Positions 25,360 through 34,169 of a DNA stretch of 64,000 nucleotides are shown here, piece after piece. A program made the translations under genes and the position numbers. Each line of letters starts with the position of its first letter. Within the stretch, counting starts at the first letter, position 1. Location of the stretch: the NCBI RefSeq assembly GCF_000331515.1, contig NZ_AMZO01000026.1:56333-120332 (forward strand). The letters are read 5' to 3'. Below the pieces are notes generated by a model. That model was not told the DNA's origin. It ran no database searches and saw only the letters and a program-made list of their open reading frames with translations. This stretch comes from Photobacterium marinum (lineage in GTDB: Bacteria > Pseudomonadota > Gammaproteobacteria > Enterobacterales > Vibrionaceae).

Positions 25360-25476
25360 AATAAGCTAACTGTGCATTTCGTAATGCGGGTTCGAGACCC
25401 AGTAGACTATTCGAGTGTTGTGCTTGGAGTCCTATACAGTGTTCACGTTTGTTATCGGTCTCACGACAGAGGAACC
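25360..25476 (-). ncRNA. Candidate bridge/seek RNA region of the IS110 element
   Basis: The only non-coding end long enough to encode a guide RNA (117 bases, upstream of the transposase). It contains a hairpin GGGTTCGAGACCC (25388-25400), then AGTAGACTATTC and further short inverted segments. IS110-family guide RNAs are known to come from such ends. No transcription evidence; boundaries unknown. Confidence 0.4.
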
Positions 25477-25572
25477 AGCAATCAAGGTGATGCGGTACTC
25501 TCGGCGGTTTTGGTCTTGAGTACGGTGCGCTTTGTTTGTTCAGTGGGGCACACCTTATTGTAGGCGTTATGT
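25477..25572 (+). repeat. attC right part after IS110 insertion
   Basis: AGCAATCAAGGTGATGCGG ... GGGGCACACCTTATTGTAGGCGTTATGT; core GTTATGT. Lacks the left core, which lies at 24374. Confidence 0.85.
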
Positions 25573-25587
25573 TTCTAGGGGGAAATA

Positions 25588-26484
25588 GTGAGTAAAGTGA
25601 TTATTGGTGATAGTTTAGATGCTAAAATGTCACTTTGGAGATATATGTCGATCGATAAATTTATTGATTTATTAGACAATCAAAGGCTTTTCTTAACACC
25701 TCTAAGCTATTATCAGTCTACTGATCCGTTCGAAGGTCACGTTCCGAAGGTGGCATTTGAAGCAATGATGAATATAGTCTTGGATCGCATTAATGTACAA
25801 GAAAAAGAAATACTAGAACTAGAAAAAGCATTTCATGAGCGTGTTGGGGCTGGGATACATGAAGCTAGTGAAAGTGATTTAGATAGTATTGAAAGAGCAA
25901 AGAACAATATCAAATCTCAACGAGAAGACCTTATTCCGTCATTTAATAAGATAGTGAAGTCAACGGGGGTAAATTGTTGGTATAACAGTGAATCCGAATC
26001 TGAAGCAATGTGGAAATTGTATTCAGATAGTGGTAAGGGAATTGCCATCAAAACATCTGTCGCTTCGTTAGTTGAGGCTATATGTTCGTGTGAGCAGACC
26101 TTACCATTACGGTTAGGTAAAATTAAATATCTCGACTTCTTAAGTGATACGCTTAAACCTCAAGATTGTATAACTGATGGAGATATATCTCCATTACTCA
26201 AGCGAAATGAATTTCAACATGAAAATGAAGTACGTTTGTATTCTGTGCCTCAAATTCACGCCTCTGATTGGGAAAGTTATGAATTGCAACCGATGATGGT
26301 CGATATCGATATAACCAAATTAATTGAAAAAGTATACATATCACCTTATGTAGGCGAGCCTTTTACATCTAGTGTAAATACTGTGTGTCGGCTATTTAAT
26401 ATTCCAAAGTCTATAGTATGTAAGTCTGAATTATTGAAAGATTATGAGAAAATGCTGAGCGGTTTTGTTTCGGTCGAAACATAA
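25588..26484 (+). CDS. DUF2971-family cassette protein
   Basis: A 298-residue protein from a GTG after AGGGGGAA. It begins with LWRYMSIDKFIDLLDNQRLF and continues LTPLSYYQSTDPFEG; later it has SEAMWKLYSDSGKGIAIK and FQHENEVRLYS. This is the DUF2971 pattern (Y-x-S/Y..., L-x-x-F-x-D-P-F-E, M-W-x-x-Y, E-x-E-x-R). Function of DUF2971 is unknown; family members are common in cassette arrays and defence islands. A second, distant DUF2971 gene is at 29513. Confidence 0.8.
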   Translation: MSKVIIGDSLDAKMSLWRYMSIDKFIDLLDNQRLFLTPLSYYQSTDPFEGHVPKVAFEAMMNIVLDRINVQEKEILELEKAFHERVGAGIHEASESDLDSIERAKNNIKSQREDLIPSFNKIVKSTGVNCWYNSESESEAMWKLYSDSGKGIAIKTSVASLVEAICSCEQTLPLRLGKIKYLDFLSDTLKPQDCITDGDISPLLKRNEFQHENEVRLYSVPQIHASDWESYELQPMMVDIDITKLIEKVYISPYVGEPFTSSVNTVCRLFNIPKSIVCKSELLKDYEKMLSGFVSVET

Positions 26485-26583
26485 CAAAAGAATCAAGGTG
26501 ATGCGTTACACTCGGCGGATTTGGTTCAGAGTTCGGTGTGCTTTGTTGGCTCGGTGGGGCACACCTTATCGCAGGCGTTATAT
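26479..26583 (+). repeat. Integron attC site (105-base class)
   Basis: AACATAACAAAAGAATCAAGGTGATGCG ... CACACCTTATCGCAGGCGTTATAT; core GTTATAT. Confidence 0.9.
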
Positions 26584-26645
26584 GTTGGTGTGCCCTGCGA
26601 AAAGTGGTCACTTAATAAAATTAAATTTTATATAGATGCTTAATT

Positions 26646-27242
26646 ATGTTTTGTAAGCTAAAAGTAATATTGGTTGCATCATTGATGTCTAGTTCTAGTA
26701 TTGCAGCCGAACATTTTGATAGAGTTAATGATTGGGAGTATAAGAACAAAAATGAAAATGGGATACTTTCTTTCAGTGCAGGTACAAGGTTCGTAGGCAG
26801 CGATGGATTTTTTGATATAAGTTGCCTAGATATGCGACCAGTAAAAAACTTATGCGCACAATTGGCTAAAAGACCTTGCGATGAAAGTGAATTGTTGGTT
26901 CATAGTGCGGGATTACCATTGCCCTATAAAATAGGGTATAGAAGTAAAATAACAACCGTGAAAGTTGGAAATAATAAATCTCCATACTTTATTACAGATG
27001 TTACATATTATGGAAATTTAGGGTTATTCTTTGGTGACCAGAAAACGTTCTATTTTGATGAGATACTGGAAATTTTAAATGGTAATTCAAATGTGAATGT
27101 TGAGGTGGTATATAAGAAGTATGCTTCCATGTCTGATTTGATTGATGCTAACGATAATTATGAAACACACAGATTAAAATACTCAATTGATCCTAGGGTT
27201 CTAAAGCCAGGTTTTGATTATTATTACAAACATTGTCAGTAA
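26646..27242 (+). CDS. Exported hypothetical cassette protein
   Basis: A 198-residue protein with a signal peptide (residues 1-20, likely cleavage after SSSIAA) and a mature domain of beta-rich composition with four Cys (ISCLDMRP, KNLCAQ, RPCDES, C-terminal HCQ), which suggests periplasmic disulfides. Family not recognised. Confidence 0.72.
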   Translation: MFCKLKVILVASLMSSSSIAAEHFDRVNDWEYKNKNENGILSFSAGTRFVGSDGFFDISCLDMRPVKNLCAQLAKRPCDESELLVHSAGLPLPYKIGYRSKITTVKVGNNKSPYFITDVTYYGNLGLFFGDQKTFYFDEILEILNGNSNVNVEVVYKKYASMSDLIDANDNYETHRLKYSIDPRVLKPGFDYYYKHCQ

Positions 27243-27244
27243 AC

Positions 27245-27349
27245 ATATAACAAAACCATTAAGGTGATGCATTACACTCGGTATTTTTGGTATGAAGTTC
27301 GGTGCGCTTTGTTGGTTCAGTGGGACGCACTTTATCGCAGGCGTTAAGT
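27245..27349 (+). repeat. Integron attC site (105-base class)
   Basis: ATATAACAAAACCATTAAGGTGATGCATTACACTCGGTATTTTTGG ... CGCACTTTATCGCAGGCGTTAAGT; core GTTAAGT. Confidence 0.9.
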
Positions 27350-27370
27350 GCCACATTTGAGATTTAAAGA

Positions 27371-28204
27371 ATGAATTTATTAGTTGAACACTTTAGTGCA
27401 ATAGAAAAATTGCTGTTGGCAAAATCTAGAATAGCTGCAAACTCAGGACATCCATTACATAAAGGTAATGCCAGAGAAGACTTCATTCGCGAATTTCTCG
27501 CTGATCATATTGGAAGTAGTGTCAGGATTGGTACTGGTGAAATAATCTCACATGATAGTAATGTGGGAGATGATAGGAACCAGTTTGATGTGGTTTTATA
27601 TAATGCATCATTTCCAAAAATAAACTATTCCAGTTCAGTTCATGCTTTTTTGGTCGAGTCAGTTAATACAACAATTGAAGTTAAATCAACATTAGATAAA
27701 AAGGGGTTAGAGCAAGCAATTAAAGCTGCAAGTAGAGTTAAAAGTTTAGATAGAAATGTAGCTCGCCCGTTGAATCCACAGGCAACAGTACCACCAAGAA
27801 TATATAACTTTTTAGTCGCTTATGACTGTAATGTATCGGTAGATGCAGTTTATAAGTGGTGGGCTGAAATCGATAAAACACTATCCTTAAATCAAGATTC
27901 AATGCCAAGTGATTTTTATCAGCGAAATAAAGCGATTAGCCAGTCATTAGACTTTATCGTGATATTAGGAAAAGGTGCTATTTACTTTGACAATTTGCCT
28001 GTTGGTGTACCTATCACTAAGGAGCAGAAAGAAAGCCATCCTGAGAACAGAAGGCTTGTGAGGTGTCAGGAGAGTAACAATATTTACTTGTTGTTCCTTT
28101 ATCTCGTTGAGCAAATTAAAGGGATTGAGTGTGACCAAATTGATCTGTACAAGTATTACGAGAAGATTTATCAGTCAAATCGCAGTATAAATTGGGAAGA
28201 GTAG
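27371..28204 (+). CDS. DUF6602-type, PD-(D/E)XK-like protein
   Basis: A 277-residue protein. The N-terminal half has SGHPLHKGNAREDFIREFL, RIGTGEI, then DDRNQFDVVLYNA and VNTTIEVKSTLDK. The D-(V-V-L-Y)...E-V-K pattern is that of a PD-(D/E)XK nuclease core, and the H-P-x-x-K-G-x-x-R-E opening is typical of DUF6602. Nuclease activity is inferred from fold only. It might act in DNA restriction, like several neighbours with defence-type domains. Confidence 0.7.
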   Translation: MNLLVEHFSAIEKLLLAKSRIAANSGHPLHKGNAREDFIREFLADHIGSSVRIGTGEIISHDSNVGDDRNQFDVVLYNASFPKINYSSSVHAFLVESVNTTIEVKSTLDKKGLEQAIKAASRVKSLDRNVARPLNPQATVPPRIYNFLVAYDCNVSVDAVYKWWAEIDKTLSLNQDSMPSDFYQRNKAISQSLDFIVILGKGAIYFDNLPVGVPITKEQKESHPENRRLVRCQESNNIYLLFLYLVEQIKGIECDQIDLYKYYEKIYQSNRSINWEE

Positions 28205-28210
28205 TGTTGC

Positions 28211-28325
28211 ACTTAACAAACTATTCAAGAGTAATTCGCAACGCGTGGCATTTTCACTATGCGTTGGTTAAGGTGGTATGCGGAAGCCTCGGTATTGCGT
28301 GCCTCACACCTTAACAAGGTTACAT
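28211..28325 (+). repeat. Integron attC site (VCR/VPR-like class)
   Basis: ACTTAACAAACTATTCAAGAGTAATTCGCAACGCGTGGCATTTT ... CTCACACCTTAACAAGGTTACAT. The right core is AAGGTTACAT rather than GGCGTTA, so activity may be reduced. Confidence 0.82.
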
Positions 28326-28457
28326 GGACTCCCCCGGTTGTCAACAACAGCGTCAGGTGATGGAAGGTTTGGGACTGCCGCTCTACATTCGGTCTGTTTA
28401 CTGGCTTTCGATGCCATGACCCTGATGACACTACGCGGTTGCGGTTCCTCATTCGTT
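28326..28457 (+). other. GC-rich fragment of unknown origin
   Basis: Between the attC and the next gene lies a more GC-rich insert. One frame reads GCQQQRQVMEGLGLPLYIRS then VYWLSMP and a stop, which looks like a piece of a coding sequence. I cannot name it. It may be a remnant left by an earlier cassette fusion. Confidence 0.35.
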
Positions 28458-28481
28458 ATGCTTCAGGAAGAGGTAAGTTTA

Positions 28482-29354
28482 GTGGTAAGTAATTCAGTTA
28501 AGTTGGACCTATTAGAAAATAGTCAATCGTTTCTAGTCGAGGCTGTGGATAAAGCAATAGGTGCTGAAGATGAAGTAAGGCATTGGCAATTTGCTATTTT
28601 AAATCTGGTTCAGTCTTTGGAATTGAGTCTTAAGTTAATCCTGAAAAATATTCACCCACTCTTTATATATGAAAATATCGACAACCCGAAAAATACAGTC
28701 AGTGTAACTAAAGCAATTGAACGACTTTCAAATCCAAAAATTGGTAATATTTCATTTACTAAAAATGAAAAGAATGGAATGACTTCTGCCATTAAGCTAC
28801 GAAATCAAATAACTCATTCAGAATTTGAGTTATCAGTTGAGTATGCTCGCGCTCAGTTCTTTAAGGTTTTTTCTCTGATTGCTACGGTTCAACGTAGACA
28901 TTTTGAAATACAAGTCGAGGATATCCTTTCGTCTGAAGCAATTGAAAACCTAATCGACATCGAAAAAAGTCGAGAGGTGCTAGTTGAAAATGCACTACAA
29001 AGAATCGAGGATGAGCAGATTGACGAAAACCTTGTATGGGAGTGTCCGAACTGCTTAGCTGGTACATTTGTAGTATATGAGTCCATTAATTCTTGCTACG
29101 CATGCACTCACACTGACAATGTTGAAGAGTGCCCGCATTGCCAAGAGTTGTTTTACGAGCATGAGTTGGAGTCAATCCATAATAGTTTAGATATTGACTA
29201 TTGCGAGGGAGAGGCAATTATATACAACACTTATGGTTATGATAATTTGTCAGCATGTACCGACTGTGCTGAACATATTGCTCGCGATATCGCAGAGCAA
29301 CGAGATCGAGAAGATATGGAAATGTACGAATATCATTGGTTAAGTGAAGCATAA
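28482..29354 (+). CDS. HEPN-like protein with C-terminal zinc ribbons
   Basis: About 290 residues. The N-terminal helical domain (1-150) has IKLRNQITHSEFEL, an R-x4-H HEPN motif (RNQITH). The C-terminal part has CPNC-x14-CYAC, CPHCQ and CTDC pairs, suggesting two zinc-binding ribbons. I chose the GTG at 28482 (GGAAGAGG eight bases upstream); an ATG at 28458 is possible, and the frame opens further upstream through attC. HEPN with nucleic-acid-binding zinc ribbon suggests an RNase or RNA-binding defence protein; that is inference. Confidence 0.65.
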   Translation: MVSNSVKLDLLENSQSFLVEAVDKAIGAEDEVRHWQFAILNLVQSLELSLKLILKNIHPLFIYENIDNPKNTVSVTKAIERLSNPKIGNISFTKNEKNGMTSAIKLRNQITHSEFELSVEYARAQFFKVFSLIATVQRRHFEIQVEDILSSEAIENLIDIEKSREVLVENALQRIEDEQIDENLVWECPNCLAGTFVVYESINSCYACTHTDNVEECPHCQELFYEHELESIHNSLDIDYCEGEAIIYNTYGYDNLSACTDCAEHIARDIAEQRDREDMEMYEYHWLSEA

Positions 29355-29476
29355 CAAAGCCATCAAAACGACCATCAACGCTCGGCATTCTAGGTCTGAA
29401 TTGGCTTTGTTGTTTACGGTGGTCAATTAAATATTGTCGTAATGCGTTGCTGGCGTTTTATGGCAAGTCGTTAGGT
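29349..29476 (+). repeat. Integron attC site (divergent class)
   Basis: GCATAACAAAGCCATCAAAACGACCATCAACGCTCGGCATTCTAGG ... GCGTTGCTGGCGTTTTATGGCAAGTCGTTAGGT; core GTTAGGT. Related to the class at 13229 but with different arms. Confidence 0.8.
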
Positions 29477-29512
29477 CTCAGGGCTGAGAGGAAATATTAA
29501 CGGGAGTTTATT

Positions 29513-30412
29513 TTGAAACCAGAAGTACTTTATAAATATCGTGATGATTCTGAACGTACAGAAGATATGATTAAAAATCAGAAAGTTTGGTTGTCCTCTC
29601 CAAAGCAATTAAACGATCCTCTTGAATGCAAAATAGGCGAGATACCGCCTGAATGGGAAGCAAAAACTATTCGTGAAAACGAAAATGCACAGATCATGGG
29701 GGTTATTATGCAACCTCCTTTCTTTGAGCCTCCTAAGCGTTTATTCTCACTTAATGAAAGAGAAACTAAGCAATGGCTTAAGCGTTTTTCTAAGCTAAAT
29801 CACCCTAGAAAAGTAAAAGCTATGAGGCAGTTATATTCTGACCATGGAATAGAGCTTTCTCGTCCTGAAAATATTTTTAAAGATATGCGTAAACGCTTAT
29901 CTCAAGTTGGTATTTTTAGTTTAAGTGAAGATTGTTCGAATGAATTAATGTGGGCACATTACGGTGCGAATCATGAAGGTATTGCTTTAGGTTTTAGATG
30001 TTCGAGTGACTGCAAGCTTTCAAATCAACGTCATTGTCTACCAGTAATTTACGCTAGGAAAAAACCTACATTTGAGTCGGGTTTTAAAAACGAAGTGCAA
30101 ATTATGCCTCCGGGTACTGGTCAAGCGAACGTTCAAAGAGTCTCATTTGAAGATGAAGTTTTCCGTTCAACAATTAGTACAAAAACGCCTGCGTGGGAGT
30201 ATGAAAAGGAGTGGAGGTATGTCGAAGAAAGTCATGGACTGTTTGACTACCCTGGAATTTTAAGTCACGTGGTTTTTGGTTTGCGTATGAGTGATGGACG
30301 AAAAAAATACTATAGAGACTTAGTGGCGCAGCATATTGGAAATGATGTTGATTTTTATGATGTTGTTGAGTCCGAAGACCTAAGTGGTTTGAGTATTGTT
30401 AAGAGGCAATAA
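29513..30412 (+). CDS. DUF2971-family cassette protein
   Basis: A 299-residue protein from a TTG at 29513 with GGGAG upstream. It has LYKYRDDSERTEDMIKNQKV, WLSSPKQLNDPLECK, FSLSEDCSNELMWAHYGANH and WEYEKEWRYVEE, a textbook DUF2971 pattern. Function unknown. It is the last cassette gene in the continuous array; its attC is destroyed by an IS110 remnant. Confidence 0.85.
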   Translation: MKPEVLYKYRDDSERTEDMIKNQKVWLSSPKQLNDPLECKIGEIPPEWEAKTIRENENAQIMGVIMQPPFFEPPKRLFSLNERETKQWLKRFSKLNHPRKVKAMRQLYSDHGIELSRPENIFKDMRKRLSQVGIFSLSEDCSNELMWAHYGANHEGIALGFRCSSDCKLSNQRHCLPVIYARKKPTFESGFKNEVQIMPPGTGQANVQRVSFEDEVFRSTISTKTPAWEYEKEWRYVEESHGLFDYPGILSHVVFGLRMSDGRKKYYRDLVAQHIGNDVDFYDVVESEDLSGLSIVKRQ

Positions 30413-30415
30413 TAG

Positions 30416-30425
30416 GCCTAACAAA
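30416..30425 (+). repeat. attC left core cut by IS110 remnant
   Basis: GGCCTAACAAA and then IS sequence (ACGACTATGGCG), the same junction as at 24383. No matching right part of an attC is found downstream. Confidence 0.7.
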
Positions 30426-30670
30426 CGACTATGGCGTCAACAGATAAATTTTAAGCTGTTTTGCATCCCATAAGACGCCATCTCTCAGCATCGAATTGAG
30501 GATGATAACCATCTTTCTGACGCAAGCGATGATAGGTACTTTTAAAAACAGGGTTACATTGCATGGCAGACATCATAGCCATGTGTAAAACTGCTCTAAC
30601 CTGGGCTCGACCACCCTGTATTTTTCTGTGTTCTTTATAGCGCCTACTTTCCCTGTTTTATGGAGGCGAC
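30426..30670. pseudogene. Decayed second copy of the IS110 element
   Basis: Near-identical to 24384 onward of the complete copy for its left end and transposase 3' end, but with a 42-base internal deletion between GATGATA and GCTGATA repeats and complete loss of homology after GGAGGCGAC at 30670. Most of the transposase and the right end are missing. Confidence 0.85.
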
Positions 30671-30804
30671 GCATATCTAATGCACTATAACTTTTTTGAT
30701 GTAGATAGTAAGACATCAGAAATTTAACAACATTATACCACTTGTAAATTTCAAGGATGTATCTGATACCTAATGCGACACTGTCATTCATGTGATAATG
30801 CTGA

Positions 30805-31980
30805 CTAGATAAATTGAGCAGCTATTTCACTTAGATCTTGTTCACGAGTGTACCGAGAGGGCATTTTTGGATCTTCCCAGCGACCTAACTGCATTATTTG
30901 CTTGTTCGTGGCCCCAGCTTCCGATAAATCCTGAGCACGACCAATCCTTGCACTATGTCCCCGCCATGGCTTTTCACAATCTTCGGGTTTTAGTGCCTGG
31001 TAAGCTCGATCAAATACTCCATCTACAGCTTCACCACTTAGTGGTGAAAAGCCAGTTACAGGGTCACAAAATCGCTTGTTGGCAAATCCTTTTTTTGTTA
31101 ATGGGTAAAATACATAACTGTTTCTATCATCAGGATCACCTCCAGTGGCAATTATTGCTGCCATCAAAAGTTGGTAGCTTTGCCGGCTAACGAAGAACAC
31201 GCTGCCCGAGGCATCATTTTTTTTATTACTGGTCTTGGTATAGCCAATTCGACCAATATAGTGGCCATTATTTCGATTTAGCTTTAGCATTCTCAATGTC
31301 ACTCTAGCTAACTCACTTTCTCTAAGTAGGCTATCCCAAGCTAAAGATAATAGAGCAAGGTCTCTGCGATCGCGTGGATGATTACTATTTTCCCATTGAT
31401 GGCGCAAGGCTTGAAGGTGGTGTTTACGAAAACCCGCTTGCTGGTTTTCAGTGTAACCATTTCTTATTGCATTCATTCGAATGCTGGCCATGGTATCAAT
31501 GACATGTTGGGTTTTTGTTACATCTATCATACCGGCAATCCGATGAAGCAAAGAGACAACAGATAGATGGGCACTAATTGTACTTGGCGCGTGGCCTTTG
31601 ACCATCTCAAGGAAATTGAGGTAGTGACCAAGCTCATAGGGTGATGTAGGTAATGAACGCAATTGATTCTCTTCACACCAATCAAGGTATAAACGAAGAG
31701 AATGCTTCGTTTGGCGCAATGTGTTTAGACTCCGGCCTGATGCATTGTATAGATAGGACACAAAACCATCATTAGCGACTCTTCGCTTGTCGTCATCCAG
31801 ATCCGACATATCAGCAGCTCGATAAAGTAGTTTACTCAATTCGGCAATCAGTTCTCTATAACGCGATCGTTCAGTAGGATTCTTAATCCGTACAACAGAT
31901 GCGTTGGTCAATTGCTCCTGGTTTGTAAACACCACCGGGCTAAAATGGCCACTATTATTCATCCCTATCATTGTCCCCAT
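30805..31980 (-). CDS. Tyrosine recombinase (phage-type integrase)
   Basis: About 390 residues. The N-terminal SAM-like domain (LNTLRQTKHSLRLYLDWCEE) is followed by a catalytic domain with the Arg in LLRESELARVTL, the HSARIGRAQDL box (H-x-x-R), LGRWEDP (Trp replacing the usual His) and the nucleophile Tyr in SRYTREQ. All R-H-R-W-Y positions are filled, so it should be active. It lacks the extra integron-integrase helix motif as far as I can see, so it is not IntI. The start is uncertain (TTG at 31989, ATGs at 31980, 31971 and 31962). It marks the right end of the array. Confidence 0.85.
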   Translation of the reverse strand: MGTMIGMNNSGHFSPVVFTNQEQLTNASVVRIKNPTERSRYRELIAELSKLLYRAADMSDLDDDKRRVANDGFVSYLYNASGRSLNTLRQTKHSLRLYLDWCEENQLRSLPTSPYELGHYLNFLEMVKGHAPSTISAHLSVVSLLHRIAGMIDVTKTQHVIDTMASIRMNAIRNGYTENQQAGFRKHHLQALRHQWENSNHPRDRRDLALLSLAWDSLLRESELARVTLRMLKLNRNNGHYIGRIGYTKTSNKKNDASGSVFFVSRQSYQLLMAAIIATGGDPDDRNSYVFYPLTKKGFANKRFCDPVTGFSPLSGEAVDGVFDRAYQALKPEDCEKPWRGHSARIGRAQDLSEAGATNKQIMQLGRWEDPKMPSRYTREQDLSEIAAQFI

Positions 31981-31989
31981 AAAGAGCAA

Positions 31990-32419
31990 GATTTAAAGTG
32001 TTACAATGTCACGTCAACCCTACTACGGATATCAGTTACTTGTTATAATTGGCATTATATAGGGTAATTATTTTCATGTCATATTTTACGTATATTTATC
32101 CTACTCATTCCCCCCAAATGCTCGAAAGGACTTTCCTTGAGGAAAGTGTATGATGGCAACACATCAATATGAAAACTTACTAATTCTTAAGTTGCTCTCA
32201 ATATTACATTTAACATAATAAATGTAATATGTACTAGCAAGCAAACAAATGAAAGATCTAATTAGAAATGTCATGTTGAACTAACTTCAGAGCACTCTTT
32301 CCTAGCGTGTTATCTGGAGCCAATGAGATGTTACTGGACGATGAATTGCTGCGGATTAAACTCATCCAAGACATTTTTGCGACAAACGGATAAGCTGCAG
32401 CTTGAGCACCCGGCAATCA
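31990..32419. other. AT-rich intergenic region
   Basis: No gene supported. It has repeated ACATTTAACATAATAAATGTAATATG, a small inverted repeat around 32205-32230. Confidence 0.4.
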
Positions 32420-32860
32420 GCGGCATGATGATAATTTTAAATTACGGGTATTAACCTTGATCCACGAATATTACGCTGAATTCGGACCGACACTGATCCA
32501 TAAGAAGCTGACAGAACGTCATGGGATTCAAGTCTCTGTTGAAACTATGCGCCAATGGATGATCTGTGGAGTCCTCATGCCAAACGCAAACCCCATGTCC
32601 ATCAGCCTCGTCATTGCCGAGATCGACGGTTCACACCATGAATGGCTCGAAGGTCGTAGCTCGAAGTGCTACCTGTTGGTCTACACCGATGATGCCACCG
32701 CATTTCCACACGTGAATACATCAAGCAACACAGTAAACCGACAGCGTTCTTGCGGTTTTCCATGTCAGCAAACGTGATGCTCAATCCTACTGGCTGACCC
32801 AGTTTGGTCGTGTGCTCAAAGATCTTAATAATCGAGCTTTTAGAAATGTGCGCGAACAAA
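32420..32860 (+). pseudogene. ISNCY-type transposase remnant
   Basis: Pieces in shifting frames: EYYAEFGPTLIHKKLTERHG, VSVETMRQWMI, EIDGSHHEWLEGRSSKCYLL and later QSYWLTQFGRVLKDLN. These match the order HTH, first catalytic Asp (I-D-G-S-x-H-x-W-x-E-G-R) and later segments of ISNCY/IS1202-like transposases. Internal deletions and frameshifts make it inactive. Confidence 0.7.
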
Positions 32861-33202
32861 ACGTTACAGCATCACTTATTTAAGAAAATACGTCTAAAAA
32901 GTATCTCGACACCATAGAGCTAGCCAATGCCTAGTTCCCTACTTTGACCGCGATATAACCGCTGGTTAAACTAACTTGAATAGAGGTATTTTATCAGGAT
33001 AAGCAAACAGGATACTTAAAATTAGGGTAAACAAAAACCATACCGGCGAACGGGGACTGATGAAATGCAATTGATTAGGGAGTCAATATTATAAGGCTAA
33101 AATTCATTATCAGTAATGTTTGCTTTCAAGACCTGATAAGATAATAACTTGTGAATTGAAGATAAAGCCAATAGTCCCCAGTGGACTATTGGCGTTAAAA
33201 GA

Positions 33203-33688
33203 CTACTTTAAACTATTACAGTCAACTTGATTGAAGTCCAACCGCTTAAATAGCTTTAATGAGTCAATTCGTTGAAAATCATTTTTCTCAGCTAATGCTA
33301 AGTTTTTCAAATCGATTGTAAACACTCGGTAGCCAAATGATTCAAACTCTTTGGGCATACAAATATTTTGGCCATCTTCTATATCAAAACAAGCTTCGCT
33401 TTCACCAGCTTTCTTTGTAAGTAATGCGCAAGATTCACCCTTTACACTAACTCCTAGGTTTTCAAGATCATTTTTATTTTTGAAAGTAAGAGTAGTATTT
33501 AAAGTGCCGTTAGAATTAAACTTTTCTTCGTTATAGTAGCCGTCATCAACAAGTGGAAATCCTTTCACATTTATTCCATCCAGCGCTACTACTTTTGTGT
33601 TTCCTTGTGCTGCATCTTTTGCGTCGTCAGAGTCACATCCAAATAGGGTCAGCATAGAAACTAGAGTTATTAATGTTATTTTTTTCAT
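33203..33688 (-). CDS. Small lipoprotein
   Basis: About 161 residues from the ATG at 33688 (15 codons inside the open frame): signal peptide and lipobox (MLTLFGC), then a beta-rich domain with four Cys. No family recognised. The flanking regions (32861-33202 and 33734-34169) contain no supported gene. Confidence 0.7.
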   Translation of the reverse strand: MKKITLITLVSMLTLFGCDSDDAKDAAQGNTKVVALDGINVKGFPLVDDGYYNEEKFNSNGTLNTTLTFKNKNDLENLGVSVKGESCALLTKKAGESEACFDIEDGQNICMPKEFESFGYRVFTIDLKNLALAEKNDFQRIDSLKLFKRLDFNQVDCNSLK

Positions 33689-33733
33689 TTTATTCTCTTT
33701 GTTTTTTCTGAAGCGGATTAAAATCACGGCCAA

Positions 33734-34169
33734 AAATAGAAATAGGCCATGGTTTATTGCATGTGAATTATTACTTCAAAAATCATAAAACTCAACCATT
33801 AGTCTGATTTTTGTGATTTTTCATCCTAAAATTATAGATTCAATGATGTAATGATGGATTATTCAGACACAGACGTCCTTTTACCCACCCCAATATTTAA
33901 CTTGAACAATAAGTGATGATTTTTCAAAATTCTCAAGAAATGTGATGAATTATCTAAGCCTTTTTTTAGTTAATCATGTTGAGTTTACATCATTGGATTT
34001 GCTGTTTAATATTAGCTGATAAGATATCGTTCTTAATCTACTTGTAGAATAAGAGATTGTAATACTTTTGGCTTTATTTGAATAAATGACGCCCTCCTAG
34101 TTGTTCAGGTAGATAATTACGTTATTTTACTCTTCATTCAAATTCACTTTATTAAGAAACCTTTTACAT
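33734..34169. other. Intergenic region between divergent lipoprotein genes
   Basis: AT-rich, no ORF supported. Promoters of both flanking genes should be here. GATTTTTGTGATTTTTCATCC around 33811 shows local repetition. Confidence 0.4.

Larger units (their letters stand above)
24384..25476. mobile_element. IS110-family element inserted in an attC site
   Basis: About 1.09 kb between the two parts of a 105-base-class attC. Boundaries are inferred by comparison with uninterrupted attC sites; IS110 elements have no long terminal repeats. The left end is identical to that of a second, decayed copy at 30426, which sits at the same position within another attC (after TAACAA). Carries one intact transposase and a non-coding end of about 117 bases. 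Confidence 0.85.

Noticed and set aside
25388..25400. tRNA T-arm-like GGGTTCGAGACCC
   Set aside because: No acceptor, D or anticodon arm around it; it lies in the non-coding end of the IS110 element and fits a guide-RNA hairpin better.
30805..31980. Integron integrase IntI
   Set aside because: It is a tyrosine recombinase, but the position at the 3' end of the cassettes and the lack of a recognisable IntI-specific insert argue against it.
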